Source: Epiperipatus broadwayi
Taxonomy: Eukaryota; Onychophora; Udeonychophora; Euonychophora; Peripatidae
NCBI GenBank assembly: GCA_028023455.1
Contig: JAQFVV010006310.1
Span: forward strand, 2,544,001-2,608,000
Direction of reading: 5' to 3'
Length of the DNA: 64,000 nt
Both the position numbers and the translations under genes were made by a program. Below the pieces are notes generated by a model. The model was not told where the DNA came from, searched no databases, and was given only the letters and a program-made list of their open reading frames with translations. Shown here piece by piece: positions 12,850 to 23,524 of the stretch; position 1 is the first letter of the stretch, and every line of letters begins with the position of its first letter.

Positions 12850-14300
12850 TATGAAGATATTATATGTTAACCCTAAGGGTAAATTTGCGCTCATAAAAGA
12901 TATTTAATTGATCATTTCAACATAGCGCATAATTTTAAATATTAGTGTGCTTTATATAACACTTAATCAAAATTTATATCGCTGAATTAAATTTAAATTA
13001 ACATATAAACAAGCTATTATCTATCTATATAATGCCACTGAGAATATAACGTGACTTAAAAAATTTAAAGAGCGTCAACATTAGTAACCTAAGAAATCAA
13101 GAATTAAAATCTAGATAGGAAAAAGAAACGATATGCTGTCACCTATATCACTTTTTTAGCATTCACCTCTGTTAATTATGAGAATATAGTCCTATGCGCC
13201 AAGAGTTATACAAAGCATATAGAAAAAAATAAATTGGTGCTGAGCACAGCGTAACATAATTTTTTAAAAAATTTACGATCATTTAACGTTTATTTGTCAT
13301 AAAAATCTGCCGCCAATAACTAGAGTACACTGCAAATATTTTAAAATTAAAATGAAATAATTTAAAAACGGATATTCATAAAATTCCTAAAATTGCATAA
13401 AATAAATTAAATGTATTCTATATGTTCCTGCACTTGTCAACTGTAGCTTTTATCTATTAAAAATTTAACTCGGAAGAAGTTTTATACGGAGTTCAAATAC
13501 TGATAGAACATAGTTATGTTTGTTTATTTATTTATTTTTATTAAAAGTTTTGACTTCATATAAATATATTCGGAAAATAAAAAAAAAAACATTTAACGTT
13601 GTTTTAACCTTTTTTTTTTTTCGTAATTTTTTATACTTTAAAGCATAATAATTTTATTTTATCTCAAATGGTGGTGATTTGGAAATGAATGACCGAAGTT
13701 CAAAATGGCCGGCCAGGTGATATGTTATCGCTTCCTGCATTAGCCAATGGAAACTAGACGACCATTTTAAAATTCTTCTGTAATATTTTAGTCATATTTT
13801 ATTAAAAAAACATGGGATCAAGAATAAGGTAATAATTTGGATGCTTGTCTTTGGAATTAAAGCTTTGATCATTGAATAAATATGCTAATGTTACCGTATT
13901 GCGCAACTATCTTACATATACTGTATTTGAAATTAAAATGATTTTTGAATTACCTCATTGCAAATATAAATAAAATAATACAACGAGAAAATAAAGTAGT
14001 TTTCTCAGCCATGGTAATAATAAGTGACACAGATTTAGTTTGTGTGCTAATTATAACGTTAATTGAAAGTTAGTTTATAAGACCTGATATTTTCAATTAT
14101 AAATTTAGAACAATATCTACAACTTTAAGGTTTATACATATGCTTAATGCGTGTTTCGAGTGTTGTCTTTGTGAAGATAGCTAATTAGGCAGTAAAAAGT
14201 GTAGCCATGTGTAGTGTCCCTATGTTTGATGATGATTATTAATTTGCTAACGAAATTTAACTCGACAACTTAAGGTTACTTTATTAATTTTAATATTTGC
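12850..14300. promoter_or_regulatory. CpG-enriched zone, possible promoter
   Basis: CpG dinucleotides, scarce in most of this window, recur every few tens of bases here. The densest part is 13.68-13.77 kb, with a GGCCGGCC core, a CCAAT-type GCCAAT at 13743-13748 and a YY1-like CAAAATGGCC at about 13702. It lies 1.4 kb upstream of the candidate minus-strand exons, so it could be their promoter; a plus-strand gene is equally possible. No start site can be fixed from sequence. Confidence 0.35.
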
Positions 14301-15505
14301 CCACTTTTAATACATGTCATATAGTTTCAAATATAAAATGGTAAAAAAAAATCCGTTTATTGGTATATATTGCTACTTTTTAAATATGCTTTTTGAAATA
14401 CCTTTTTTTTTTTAGTATTTTAAAGTTAAATATGAGTTCATTTCAAATGATTTACATCTTGAAATAATAGTAGAAGAATTTGAATTTACACGGTAAAAGC
14501 CAAATGTTTTAAATATTAATGTAATTATTGTGGTATCTCTTATGGTTCAGAATAATGGGATTAAAATTCCTTCAAATTAGACACTTCTTAATATAAAATC
14601 TAGCTTGCTGTGTGTGGCAATACGTGTAGTGAGTTTTGCCTGTTTTATCAACAGTTATACACAAGCATAAGAAGTGGTGGTCATGCGATGTTTATTACTA
14701 TAAATAACTACAATTCTATATAAGTAATTCATAGTATAACACAATAATTAACCTTTATATACATACATGTATACCTAAATGCTTATTAATAAATAATAAG
14801 GGTCATAATGATGCATTATATTCTAAAGTTACTTCTCCAGTTCTCACCTTCCCTCAATGGACTTACAGTTGCACCATACAGTTCTAGTTCAACCTTGGCA
14901 TCTGATTATTAACATATAAATAAGTTCATGAATTAGCGAGAATGTAATAACTTTTCACTGCCTTGGCCAGTTTGGTAGATCTGTATATACATTATATACT
15001 CTTGGTTTCTAGGTAATTATTTCTGATACTAATTAATTCCAATTAATAATCCAGATTAGTTTAGTTTCATATTAGACATTTCTTTTTAGATTCTGAATAT
15101 CTGTTATTTAATCCTCTTACTTTATTATTTCTTCTCCAGAAATCCTATTTGTTAATTCTCTGCAGCAATTTCTCTATTCCTTACTATGTACACAGCAATG
15201 TCCAAGGTTAGTAATAAAACAAACATAATAGATATAATATTGTCTGTCATCACACTTATTATTGGAAGCTACCAATAAATCATTTGTAATTTTTAATATT
15301 TAAATTTTAATGATCAATACAAAGTTAAAAAAAGACAAAACAGTGTTGATAATAGTATCATAAATTAATTCAAGATTGAAATGAATACTGAAAAAATAAT
15401 AATGACATTCATTCATTAAACATGTCTGATAGTGACAAAATATCTTGGAAATTCTTTTTCACAGTGTTTTTCTACTATTGCTCTCATAAAACTTGTTGAT
15501 GTTGA
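14301..15505. other. anonymous interval
   Basis: Nothing recognisable as a gene or element was found. GC is slightly above the local minimum between 14.8 and 15.25 kb, without an open frame or repeat match inside the window. Confidence 0.45.
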
Positions 15506-15509
15506 GAGA

Positions 15510-16589
15510 ACTTAAACTTGTCTTTAATTATCTTAAATCAGGCAGGACTTCAGGAGCAAATAGCATATTTGCGGAGTTTCTAAAAAAATTTAGGAAGTAA
15601 AACCAAAACATAGTTGGCAAAACTATTCAGTAAATTCAGCAGTGACCAAAAAAATTATCACCCAATATTATATATTTCCTTCAAGCTTTTTTAAAGAATC
15701 ATATTAACAAAATTTTGTTAACTGTTGAGAGCCACCTATCTTTTGAGCAGGTTGGTTTAGTAAAAGAGTTTTATTTTTAAAACACACTGAAAAAGTCTTT
15801 AAAAAATTAAAAATTGTTGTTAAATTTCATTGATCTAATCTTAGCTTATGATTCTATTTGGAAAAATGGCTTTCTAAAAGCTATTAAAATTCTTAAATGC
15901 AGGAAAATCAAGTGGCACTGAATGAGAATCAAAGCAGATATAAAATTTTACAGAATGGTCTTTTATTGCATTCAATTTTCATACGTATTTTATTTAATAC
16001 ATTCATAAGTAATCTTCCAGATGCAGAAAATTAATCTATGTTGATATTATTGCTTTGACTGCTCAAAAAGATCCTTTCTTGAAATAAAAAAAAAATCTCT
16101 CAATAGGGATATGAAAATACTGAAAATCTTTTTTGAAGACTGCTCTTATTTCTAATCCAATGAAGGCAATACGTTCAATTTTAAATTTAAATAATAGATC
16201 ATCTCATAATCTTAATATATCCTTTTGGAATATTCCTATCCCACTTTATTTAAGAGTAACTTTGAATCGTGGCTTATTTCCTCACTTAGCTGAAGTTAAA
16301 TCAAAATTTTATTTCTCAGAGTAATCTCTTTGTAAAACTGACTGGTATTACTTGAAGTTAGGGTACAACTGTTTTATGTACAGCTTTTTAAACACTATTC
16401 CACTAGTGAATATTGTGCTCCTGTTTGAAGAAAAGTTACCATATCTAGCTTTTGTATACCCAATTAAAATATTATAATGGGAAATATTACTGGCTCACTC
16501 AGGTCTGTTCCTTTGTAGTGGCTTTCACTTCTTTCATATATTCCTACACTACATATAAGAGAAATTGCCTTACAGAAAATATATAAAAA
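15510..16589 (+). mobile_element. Jockey-like LINE fossil, left part
   Basis: Heavily broken plus-strand frames follow a Jockey-clade reverse transcriptase in order: LKSGRTSGANSIFAEFL near 15533, HLSFEQVGLVKE near 15730, FIDLILAYDSIWKNG near 15828, RKLIYVDIIALTAQ (decayed YADD box) near 16030, PLYLRVTLNRGLF near 16235, and an EYCAPV block near 16410. The last matches the S.AEYCAPVW segment common in Jockey proteins. The region ends at an AT-rich point where a foreign repeat array starts. The homologous protein resumes at 19266, so the element was intact across this point before the insertion. It is not functional. Confidence 0.8.
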
Positions 16590-19265
16590 GTTGTTAATGT
16601 TTTTGAAATTCAAGCAAAATTCATATACTTGGAGTTTAAATGTAATATAGAGGATTTGAATACAGACTTTCAAGCTTCCTTCAGCTATCCACTCTATCTC
16701 ATAACCGATACACAATGATTACACACATGTGAAAAAGATAAATGATCTCCCATATACCTATTTCATAGTGAACCAGCATTCAGCAATTGGTCCAGATCAG
16801 TATTCTCACACATATATATAATCAATGCTCATTTTGTATTAAGATAGTACATCATCAAATTTTAATGGACAGGCTTTAATCTATTCCAACTCATTGAAAA
16901 TCTGAAGATGATACAGCCAAATCCCTTATTAATGCCAATGTTATTGTCATGCCCTTGTTGACCTTAAATCATTCTGACCTCTAATGTATAGATCTTTATT
17001 CATTCAAATATACAGAAGAGGGATAGGCAGGATACAGGCTGAATATGCAATATTTTTGAAATACAAACATAATTCATATACTTGGAGTTTGAATATAATA
17101 TAGAGGATTTGAACACAGACTCTCAAGCTCCCTTCAGCCAACCACTCATATAACCAATACACATGATCACATATGGAAAAGATAGATCTCCAATATATGT
17201 CTTTTGTACTCAACTAGTACTCATCAATTGGTTCAGATCATCATCTTCAACACATATGTATAATCAGTGCTCGGTTTATGTTAAGGTAAAAAATATTCAA
17301 ACTTTAATATTCCACCACACCAACTCTTCAACTGTCCATACCATTGAAAATTTGATGATGGTACATCCAAATTTCCTATTGATGCTGATATTATTGTCAT
17401 GCCTATATTCAAACTTTAATATTCCACCACACCAACTCTTCAACTGTCCATACCATTGAAAATCTGATGATGGTACATCCAAATTTCCTATTGATGCTGA
17501 TATTATTGTCATATCCATGTTGACCTTAAGTCACTCTGACCCCTCATGTATAGGACCTTGTCCATTCAAATATACAGAAGAGGAATGGGTAGGATGGAAG
17601 CTGAATCTATAATATTTTTCAAATACAATCATAATTCATATACTTGGAGTTAACTTCATGTAATATAGAGAAATTTGAACAAACTCTTTCAAGCTTCCTT
17701 CAACTAGCCACTCTATCTCTTATAACTGATACCCATGACTACACACATGAAGAGATAAATGATCTCCAAATATATATATTTCATGCTGAACTATCACTTA
17801 TCTGTTGGTTCAAATCATAATCAGTGCTCAGTCTATATTAAGAAAACAAATCTTAAAACTTTAATGAACATGCTTCAATCTACTCCATTCTCCAACCCTT
17901 AAACTGTTCACATCATTGAAAATCTGATGATGATACACCCAAATTTCTTATTGGTGGCAATATTATTGTCATACCCATGTTGACCTTATGTCACTCTGTT
18001 CCTCATCTTGAGATCCTTGTCCATTCAAATACACAGAAGATGGATGGGCAGGATACAGTCTGAATCTGTAATATTTTTGAAATACAAACATAATTAATAT
18101 ACTTGGAGTTTAAATCTAATATAGAGGATTTGAACATAGACTTTCAAGCTTCCTTCAGCTATCCATTCTATCTCATAATTGCACACATGATCACACATAA
18201 TTAAAAAGATAATATCTCCAATATAATGTATTTCATGCTGTCACTCATCGGTTGGTCCAAATCATCATCTCTCACACACATATATAATCAGTGCTCAGTT
18301 TATATTAAGATAGCTAATCTTCAAACTTTAATACTCCACCCTCCAACTTTTTAACAGTTCATACCATTAAAAATGATAATGCTATAGCCAAATCCCTGTT
18401 GATGCCAATATTATTGTCATTGCTCATGTTGACTGAGTCACTCTGAGCCCTATAGGACCTTGTCCATTCAAATACACAGAAGAAGGATGGGCAGGATGCA
18501 GGCTGAACCTGTAATATTTTTCCAAATTCAAGCATTAATTCATTTACTTGAAGTTTAAATGTAATATAGAGAATGTGAACACAGACTTTCAAAGTTCCCT
18601 TCAGCTATCCAGTCTATTTAATATAACCGATACACATGACCACACACATGTGAAAAGATAAATCATCTCCAATATATGTAATTTCATGCTGAACCAGCAC
18701 TCATCAACCGATTGATTGGTTCAGCACAAAATTTGTTTATTGGAGATCATTTATCTTTTTCAAATGTGTTTAGTTATGTGTATCAGTTATATGAGATAGA
18801 GTGGATTGCTAAAGGGAGTTTGAAAGTCTATGTTCAAATTCTCTATATTACATTTATTTATGCTTTTATTTCAAAAATATTACTGATTCAACTTATATCC
18901 TGCCTGCCCATCTCTCTTCTGTGTATTTAAATGGACAAGGTTCTATATATGAGGGGCCATGGTGTCTTAAGGACAACATGGACATGACAATAATATCAGC
19001 ATCAACAAAGAATTTGGGTGTACCATCAGATTTTCAATTGTATGGACAGCTGAAGAGTTGGAGGTTGGAGTAATTTGTTATCTTAATATAAACTGAGCAC
19101 TGATTGTATATATGCATGTAAGATGATGATCTGAACCAACTAATGAGTGTTGCTTCAGCATGAAATATGTATATTGAAAATCATCTATCTTTTTCACATG
19201 TGTATTAGTTATATGAGATAGAGTGGATAGTGGAAGGGAGCTTGAAAATCTGTGTTTAAATCCTT
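16590..19265. repeat. inverted tandem array of ~450-bp units (SINE-B family)
   Basis: Five landmark copies of ACTTTCAAGCTTCCTTCAGC lie at about 16667, 17119, 17686, 18140 and 18586. The spacings are about 450 bp, except one of about 567 bp that contains an extra 112-bp duplication. From about 18720 rightward the same unit is present in the opposite orientation for about 420 bp, followed by a further partial unit. On the strand opposite to the left part, the unit carries TATATGAGATAGAGTGG and, about 30 nt on, GTGTTCAAATCC. These resemble polymerase III A and B boxes, so a tRNA-derived SINE origin is likely. TATAAAAA occurs at both edges (16582-16589 and 19266-19273) and could be a target-site duplication of the whole block. 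Confidence 0.75.
17294..17517. repeat. 112-bp tandem duplication inside the array
   Basis: TATTCAAACTTTAATATTCC begins at 17294 and again at 17406. The two copies are nearly identical along their full length, much closer than the 450-bp units are to one another. This duplication is therefore younger than the array. Confidence 0.9.
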
Positions 19266-19750
19266 TATAAAAATCTGTTAAATGTCTAACTTGCTAATAA
19301 CTCAAGATGTAGTTTCACCATCTAAACTCGACTCAAAACTAGGTCCTCTTTTAGATGTTTAACCAAAAATCTACAATCTAAGAATAATGGTATAAAAAAT
19401 GGAATTTGCTATGAGGTTCCAAACATTCTTTCTTTTTTTCAGATCTAATAATAAAACTAGCTGGATTGGATCTTCAATAGACACAATTGGAGCCTCATTA
19501 ACAGATTTGATATTACCCACAATTGTTGTGCATATCTGCTTTGTAAATGGAATTTAACAGCCATTGACCTATGCAAATCTGAATAAACACAAATTATGAA
19601 TTATATAACTGACTGTTGAGTCTAAAGAACTTAATAAAGCCACTAATGAATTTATCACATGATTGTATTCTATATAGTTTTCTTTGATATTTTGTTAATT
19701 GTTGAAGTTTTTGAAAAAAAAAATTCATAAGCTAAATGTATAAATAAATT
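19266..19750 (+). mobile_element. Jockey-like LINE fossil, right part with 3' end
   Basis: This continues the element interrupted at 16589. Near 19518-19620 the decayed frame reads CCAYLLCKWNLTAIDLC, then TQIMNYI and TDC, matching the C-terminal cysteine/histidine segment of Jockey proteins (R.GRC...L.KWG....C.C...QT..HI...C). The last 70 bp (GATATTTTGTTAATTG onward) are similar to the 3' end of the copy at 45.4-46.2 kb, which supports a shared 3' terminus near 19.75 kb. Confidence 0.75.
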
Positions 19751-19807
19751 CTACAACTTATTAAAACTGCATAAAAAAATAAGTCCCCACTTTGTGAGAG
19801 GATGGTA

Positions 19808-19932
19808 TAATGTCTGTGAACATGCTGTTATTAATTTGTGATCTGGATTTAATCTGGTAAATTTTTTAATAATGTCTGTTAACATACTGTTATCAGTTTG
19901 TGATTTGGATTTAACTGGTAAATTTTTTTTAA
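19808..19932. repeat. 63-bp tandem duplication
   Basis: TAATGTCTGTGAACATGCTG begins near 19809 and a close copy (TAATGTCTGTTAACATACTG) begins near 19871. Both run into CTGGTAAATTTTTT. There are two units and no coding potential. Confidence 0.85.
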
Positions 19933-20267
19933 CAGTGAGTCACCAATTTTCCATAGTAAAATTGTTTTTATTCATTCTTTCTTGGTCAAAACTTCATGGT
20001 TCATAATATATATATATATATATCAGCTTTATGATGCTGCATTTTTAGATTGTTGTGATCTCAGATCTATGAAATAAGTATCCACTCTATTATTATATTT
20101 GTTTTGTTTTTTTTTATAAGTTTTTATCTTATATCTATATTAATCAGCTCTAGAAAATTGGTGTACTAAAATTAGATACTTTACAATTAAAGAGTATTGT
20201 AATTACTAACAAAGAACTTACGTTTTTTAGCCTTTGTAATATGTATTCACTAGATTTTCTTTTCTGC

Positions 20268-20398
20268 ATGATTTAGTCCAGTGGTCGAGTATCTGAATCA
20301 TGATCATACTGTCCTTGGATTGATTCAATTTCTGACATTTTCAGTGCTCAGACATATGAATTCTCAAGCAATAAAGCATTTGATTATTTATTGAATTT
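20268..20398 (+). repeat. SINE-A copy
   Basis: The head GATTTAGTCCAGTGGTCGAG and the tail TCTCAAGCAATAAAGCATTT are recognisable. The middle is diverged. Confidence 0.65.
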
Positions 20399-20583
20399 GC
20401 TTTACTTTAATTACTGATGTGTAAGAGTATAAATATTTTCCAGCTAAGGTCTGGATTTAATTTATTATAAATTACTGAAGAGATTTTAAAGTTATGATTA
20501 GTAAGTTTATATTCAATGTATTTTAGGAGAAACTTTAAACAATTTTCAAAAGATTGGTTTAGATTATAAATTAAAGTGTCTAA

Positions 20584-20662
20584 AGTGACAGACTGGACCA
20601 TGGTTCATGGATTTTGGAATCCAGAGTTTGCCATTCTATCATTACAGCTATGCAGAGCATGA
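20584..20662 (-). repeat. SINE-A copy, 3'-truncated
   Basis: The minus strand carries the SINE-A head and middle (complement of GACCATGGTTCATGGATTTT and GAGTTTGCCATTCTATCATT). The family tail is missing. Confidence 0.65.
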
Positions 20663-21102
20663 AATTTATTCGAATTCTAATAATAGTTTTTGGAGAATGG
20701 CTTTTGTAATACTTTTGCTACATTTGATTATCTTTGCTTTTAAATTTCAAACTAAATTAAATTTATCCATGAATGTAAACCATAGTGCATGAAATATTTT
20801 CCAATACCAAATCTCAAAAACTTAATGTCTAAATGCCTTTATCTCATTAAATTGCCTTTTTGATTTGAAATTTACAACATATTTTTTGAAAGTAAATCTG
20901 GCAGAATTTTATAAGACTTATAAAAGAGATATTTCATTGTTTAATTTAAGGGTCTATTTTTTATTTTTTATTTTATGAATTAAGTAAATAAAATGATATA
21001 TACCAATGCTTCTCAAACTTATTGATACAAAGGCTTCCCTGGAATATCTAGAAACATTTAAAATCTTGAAAGAAAAATTTTTTAATAGAGTTTTATGCTG
21101 TT

Positions 21103-21624
21103 ATGAAATTCAATAGCACAATAAATGATAAATTACCTCGCACCAATCTGCCCAGAATAACGGTTCCCTATATCCCTAAAATATCCAGCAAACTAATGAA
21201 AACCTTAAACAACAAATTCAGCATAATATTCAGAACACCACCCAACTCCAACAGATTGATTAATAACTCCAAGGACTATATCGATCCAGCGCTCACCCCA
21301 CACGTGGTATACTCTATTGCCTGCCCCCAGGCCGGATGCCACGCCACATATTATGGGGAAACGAAAGCCACAGTTAACACCAGATTGGCTCAACATCGGT
21401 ACACCTACAACAGAGCCCAAGCGAACAGCAGCACATCTTCTGCGTTTTTTGAACACACTAAACAATCAGGCCACAACTTCATACCCGCCAACCCCGTTAT
21501 TTTATGCTCAGAACCAAACGACTACAGGAGAAAAATAAAAGAGGCATTCTACATCAACAAAGACATCCATGCAATCAATAGAAGAGACACGTGCTTCGAC
21601 ATTTCAAAAAAATGGGCTACATAA
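21103..21624 (+). mobile_element. Penelope-like element, linker plus GIY-YIG endonuclease (5'-truncated)
   Basis: An intact 173-codon frame matches the C-terminal part of Penelope-like retroelement proteins. Residues 12-66 form the linker (LPRITVPYIPKISSKL). A GIY-YIG endonuclease follows, with VVYSIACP at 68-75, YYGETKATVNTRLAQH at 83-98 (Arg94 and His98 in the conserved positions) and a candidate catalytic Glu at 147 in KEAFYI. The protein ends INRRDTCFDISKKW. No reverse transcriptase precedes it, so the copy is 5'-truncated. The coding region is clearly richer in G+C than its surroundings and uncorrupted, which suggests a comparatively recent insertion. The first Met is simply the first in the open frame, not a real start. 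Confidence 0.9.
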
Positions 21625-21678
21625 CAGTAACTCATTTGAATATTCTAATTTACATATATTTATCACATTTTTCAAGAA

Positions 21679-21719
21679 GGCTATGAATATGAGGCATGGT
21701 TCCTCGAAAACGTTCAGCC
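21679..21719 (+). other. conserved hairpin in Penelope 3' region
   Basis: GGCTATGAATATGAGGCATG continues to TTCCTCGAAAACGTTCAGCC. GAGG pairs with CCTC, and outer GGCT pairs with AGCC. The same structure follows the second Penelope-like copy at 48722-48760. The stem-II-plus-GAAA layout recalls the hammerhead ribozymes known in these elements, but the required CUGAUGA core reads AATATGA in both copies. Confidence 0.5.
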
Positions 21720-21954
21720 AAAATTTATTATTATTATTGTTAAACTAGATTTTTTTCTCTAATTTACAATCAAGTATTTCTATTATTACAAATAAGGAGA
21801 AAATAAAACCACATTTATGTTTTCATTGTAATACAAAATAATTAAAAAATTACGAATATTACAAATTTCATGAAATATGAAACACAAAACTCATTAATAA
21901 TAATTAGAACAAAAATGGAATAATAGAAAAGATTTTAATAACAATTTAATGTGA

Positions 21955-23520
21955 TGGGATTTTTAATGAGGTTTAGAGATGAAAATGCAGTTTTGCAAAG
22001 ATAGTTGATATGAATGGAAATGGAGTATCTGAAGTTGTGTTTATCATTGAAGGATATTCTTTTTATCACTGATTCCTTCTAAAAAATCCTTATTACAAAA
22101 TTCTGACTCCAGGATTGAATCTGATTGCCAAATTGAAGTGATGAAGCAGGTGGTGTTATCCAATTTTTTTATTTTTTATTTTCATTTAAATTAGGACATT
22201 TTTTTTTTTTAAAAAAATCATTGAATATTATTCTACTTTCTGCTGATAATAAAATATTATTTTCTTCAACAAATTCATGGAGAGAAGCAAACATTTTTGT
22301 ATTATTATCCCTAAAGCTTTTTAACTATGCAGAAAATTTATTTTGAAATGCTTGTAATTTTGTGTTTACAGTTAATATATTGGTAATTTTTTCTTGCAGA
22401 GAAAGATTCTAAGTCATTTACTTTTTTGAAAAATCCATCAGATAAGAAAGCAAACATATCCAATTTTGATCTGTGAAATGAGATGTTGTAAGATTTTACT
22501 GAAAAGAAAAAGTCAAAATTTATAATATTAATATTAAAACTTTTTAGAACTTTACCATGGGATAGCTATCTTACTTCTGTGTGATATAAAAGAGATTCAT
22601 AATTGGAATCCACCCTTTTGGCATAAAATTCAAAAGAGTCTTATATTAGGAATATTACTTTTTATATAATTAACTATTATGAAAACTTCGAATAACATTT
22701 TACTATGTAATTCTTCCATATGTCAAAATACTAGGGCTGTATTTGTGGATAGTGCAATGAACTTGCTTGCATTTGGACAAACTTTTTTAAATTTTTCTAT
22801 AAATCTTGAAATCCTGCCAGTCATGGCAGTAGTTTCACCAGTATAAACCCACAATGCATTTTGGTCATTTAATCATTTTCTATAAAAAAGTTATTAATCT
22901 TTTCAAATATATATTTTAATTGAGCCAAGAGAATTTACAAAACAGTAGGTCTTTATGAATTTGCAAATTATATAGGTATCTGCATCATTTGTATTTCCGT
23001 TGACTCATCAATTTACATGGCAAATATAGTACTTTGCTTTGATTCATGATGATAAAATAGACATGATATTGTCAGCATTTCTATCTATTTTTATTTTGTG
23101 TTATTGGACACAGGAATTTTTTTGAATAGTTTGATATATTTTGGAACCATAGATAGTTTTGCAAATTTTTATTGCTGCTGTTGAGAGAAGATCCTCACCA
23201 ATTAATATAAGGCTTTTTGTTTTAGCAATTTAATAAAGCAATTTCAGAAGAAGCAATATGCTTTGAAAAAAACTTAGTTCGCTATTTTAATTTTTCAATC
23301 TTTTTTTGTTTTACTCTTAAATTCACTATGCACAGTATATAAATGTTGACTAAGTTGTTCAGACTTTACACAGCCATTTGACAACTATTTCCAGAAGATT
23401 ACACATAAGCTTGTGTGGATCATTATATGAAGGCACAAATCCATATTTCAAGAAAGAAGAATCATATTTACAAATTTGTTTCACATGATATTTTCTGTTT
23501 CTTGCCTTTTAGTGTTTAAA
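21955..23520 (-). pseudogene. hAT transposase fossil, ZBED5-like (hAT-A)
   Basis: Minus-strand frames from 23520 downward give, in order: a BED-type N-terminal segment (DSSFLKYGFVPSYNDPHKL near 23400-23465, later LSQHLYTVHSEF), then GEDLLSTAAIKICKTIYG, then VYTGETTAMTGRISRF near 22790-22860. After that comes FEFYAKRVDSNYESLLYHTE and VRxLSHGKVL near 22545-22640, and finally KTAFSSLNLIKNP near 21957-22000. This is the domain order of ZBED5/FAM200-type hAT transposases. The catalytic-region WLSRGKVL block and the C-terminal dimerisation motif are both recognisable. Stops and frameshifts are frequent. Terminal inverted repeats were not located. A domesticated gene is unlikely because the frame is not preserved. 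Confidence 0.8.
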
Positions 23521-23524
23521 ATGA

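Noticed and set aside
13125-13255. Plus-strand open stretch behind an acceptor-like TTTTTTAG
   Set aside because: It is only about 44 codons, has no start, no donor and no recognisable protein, and chance is likely in a window of this size.
17294-17517. CRISPR-like repeat
   Set aside because: The repeats are long, contiguous and without spacers, and the window is eukaryotic.
21205-21538. Extra frames on both strands over the Penelope-like protein
   Set aside because: The 173-codon frame has the conserved GIY-YIG residues; the others have no motif.
21679-21719. Call as a functional hammerhead ribozyme
   Set aside because: The essential CUGAUGA core is replaced by AATATGA in both copies. Only the stem and GAAA are kept, so it is reported as a hairpin.
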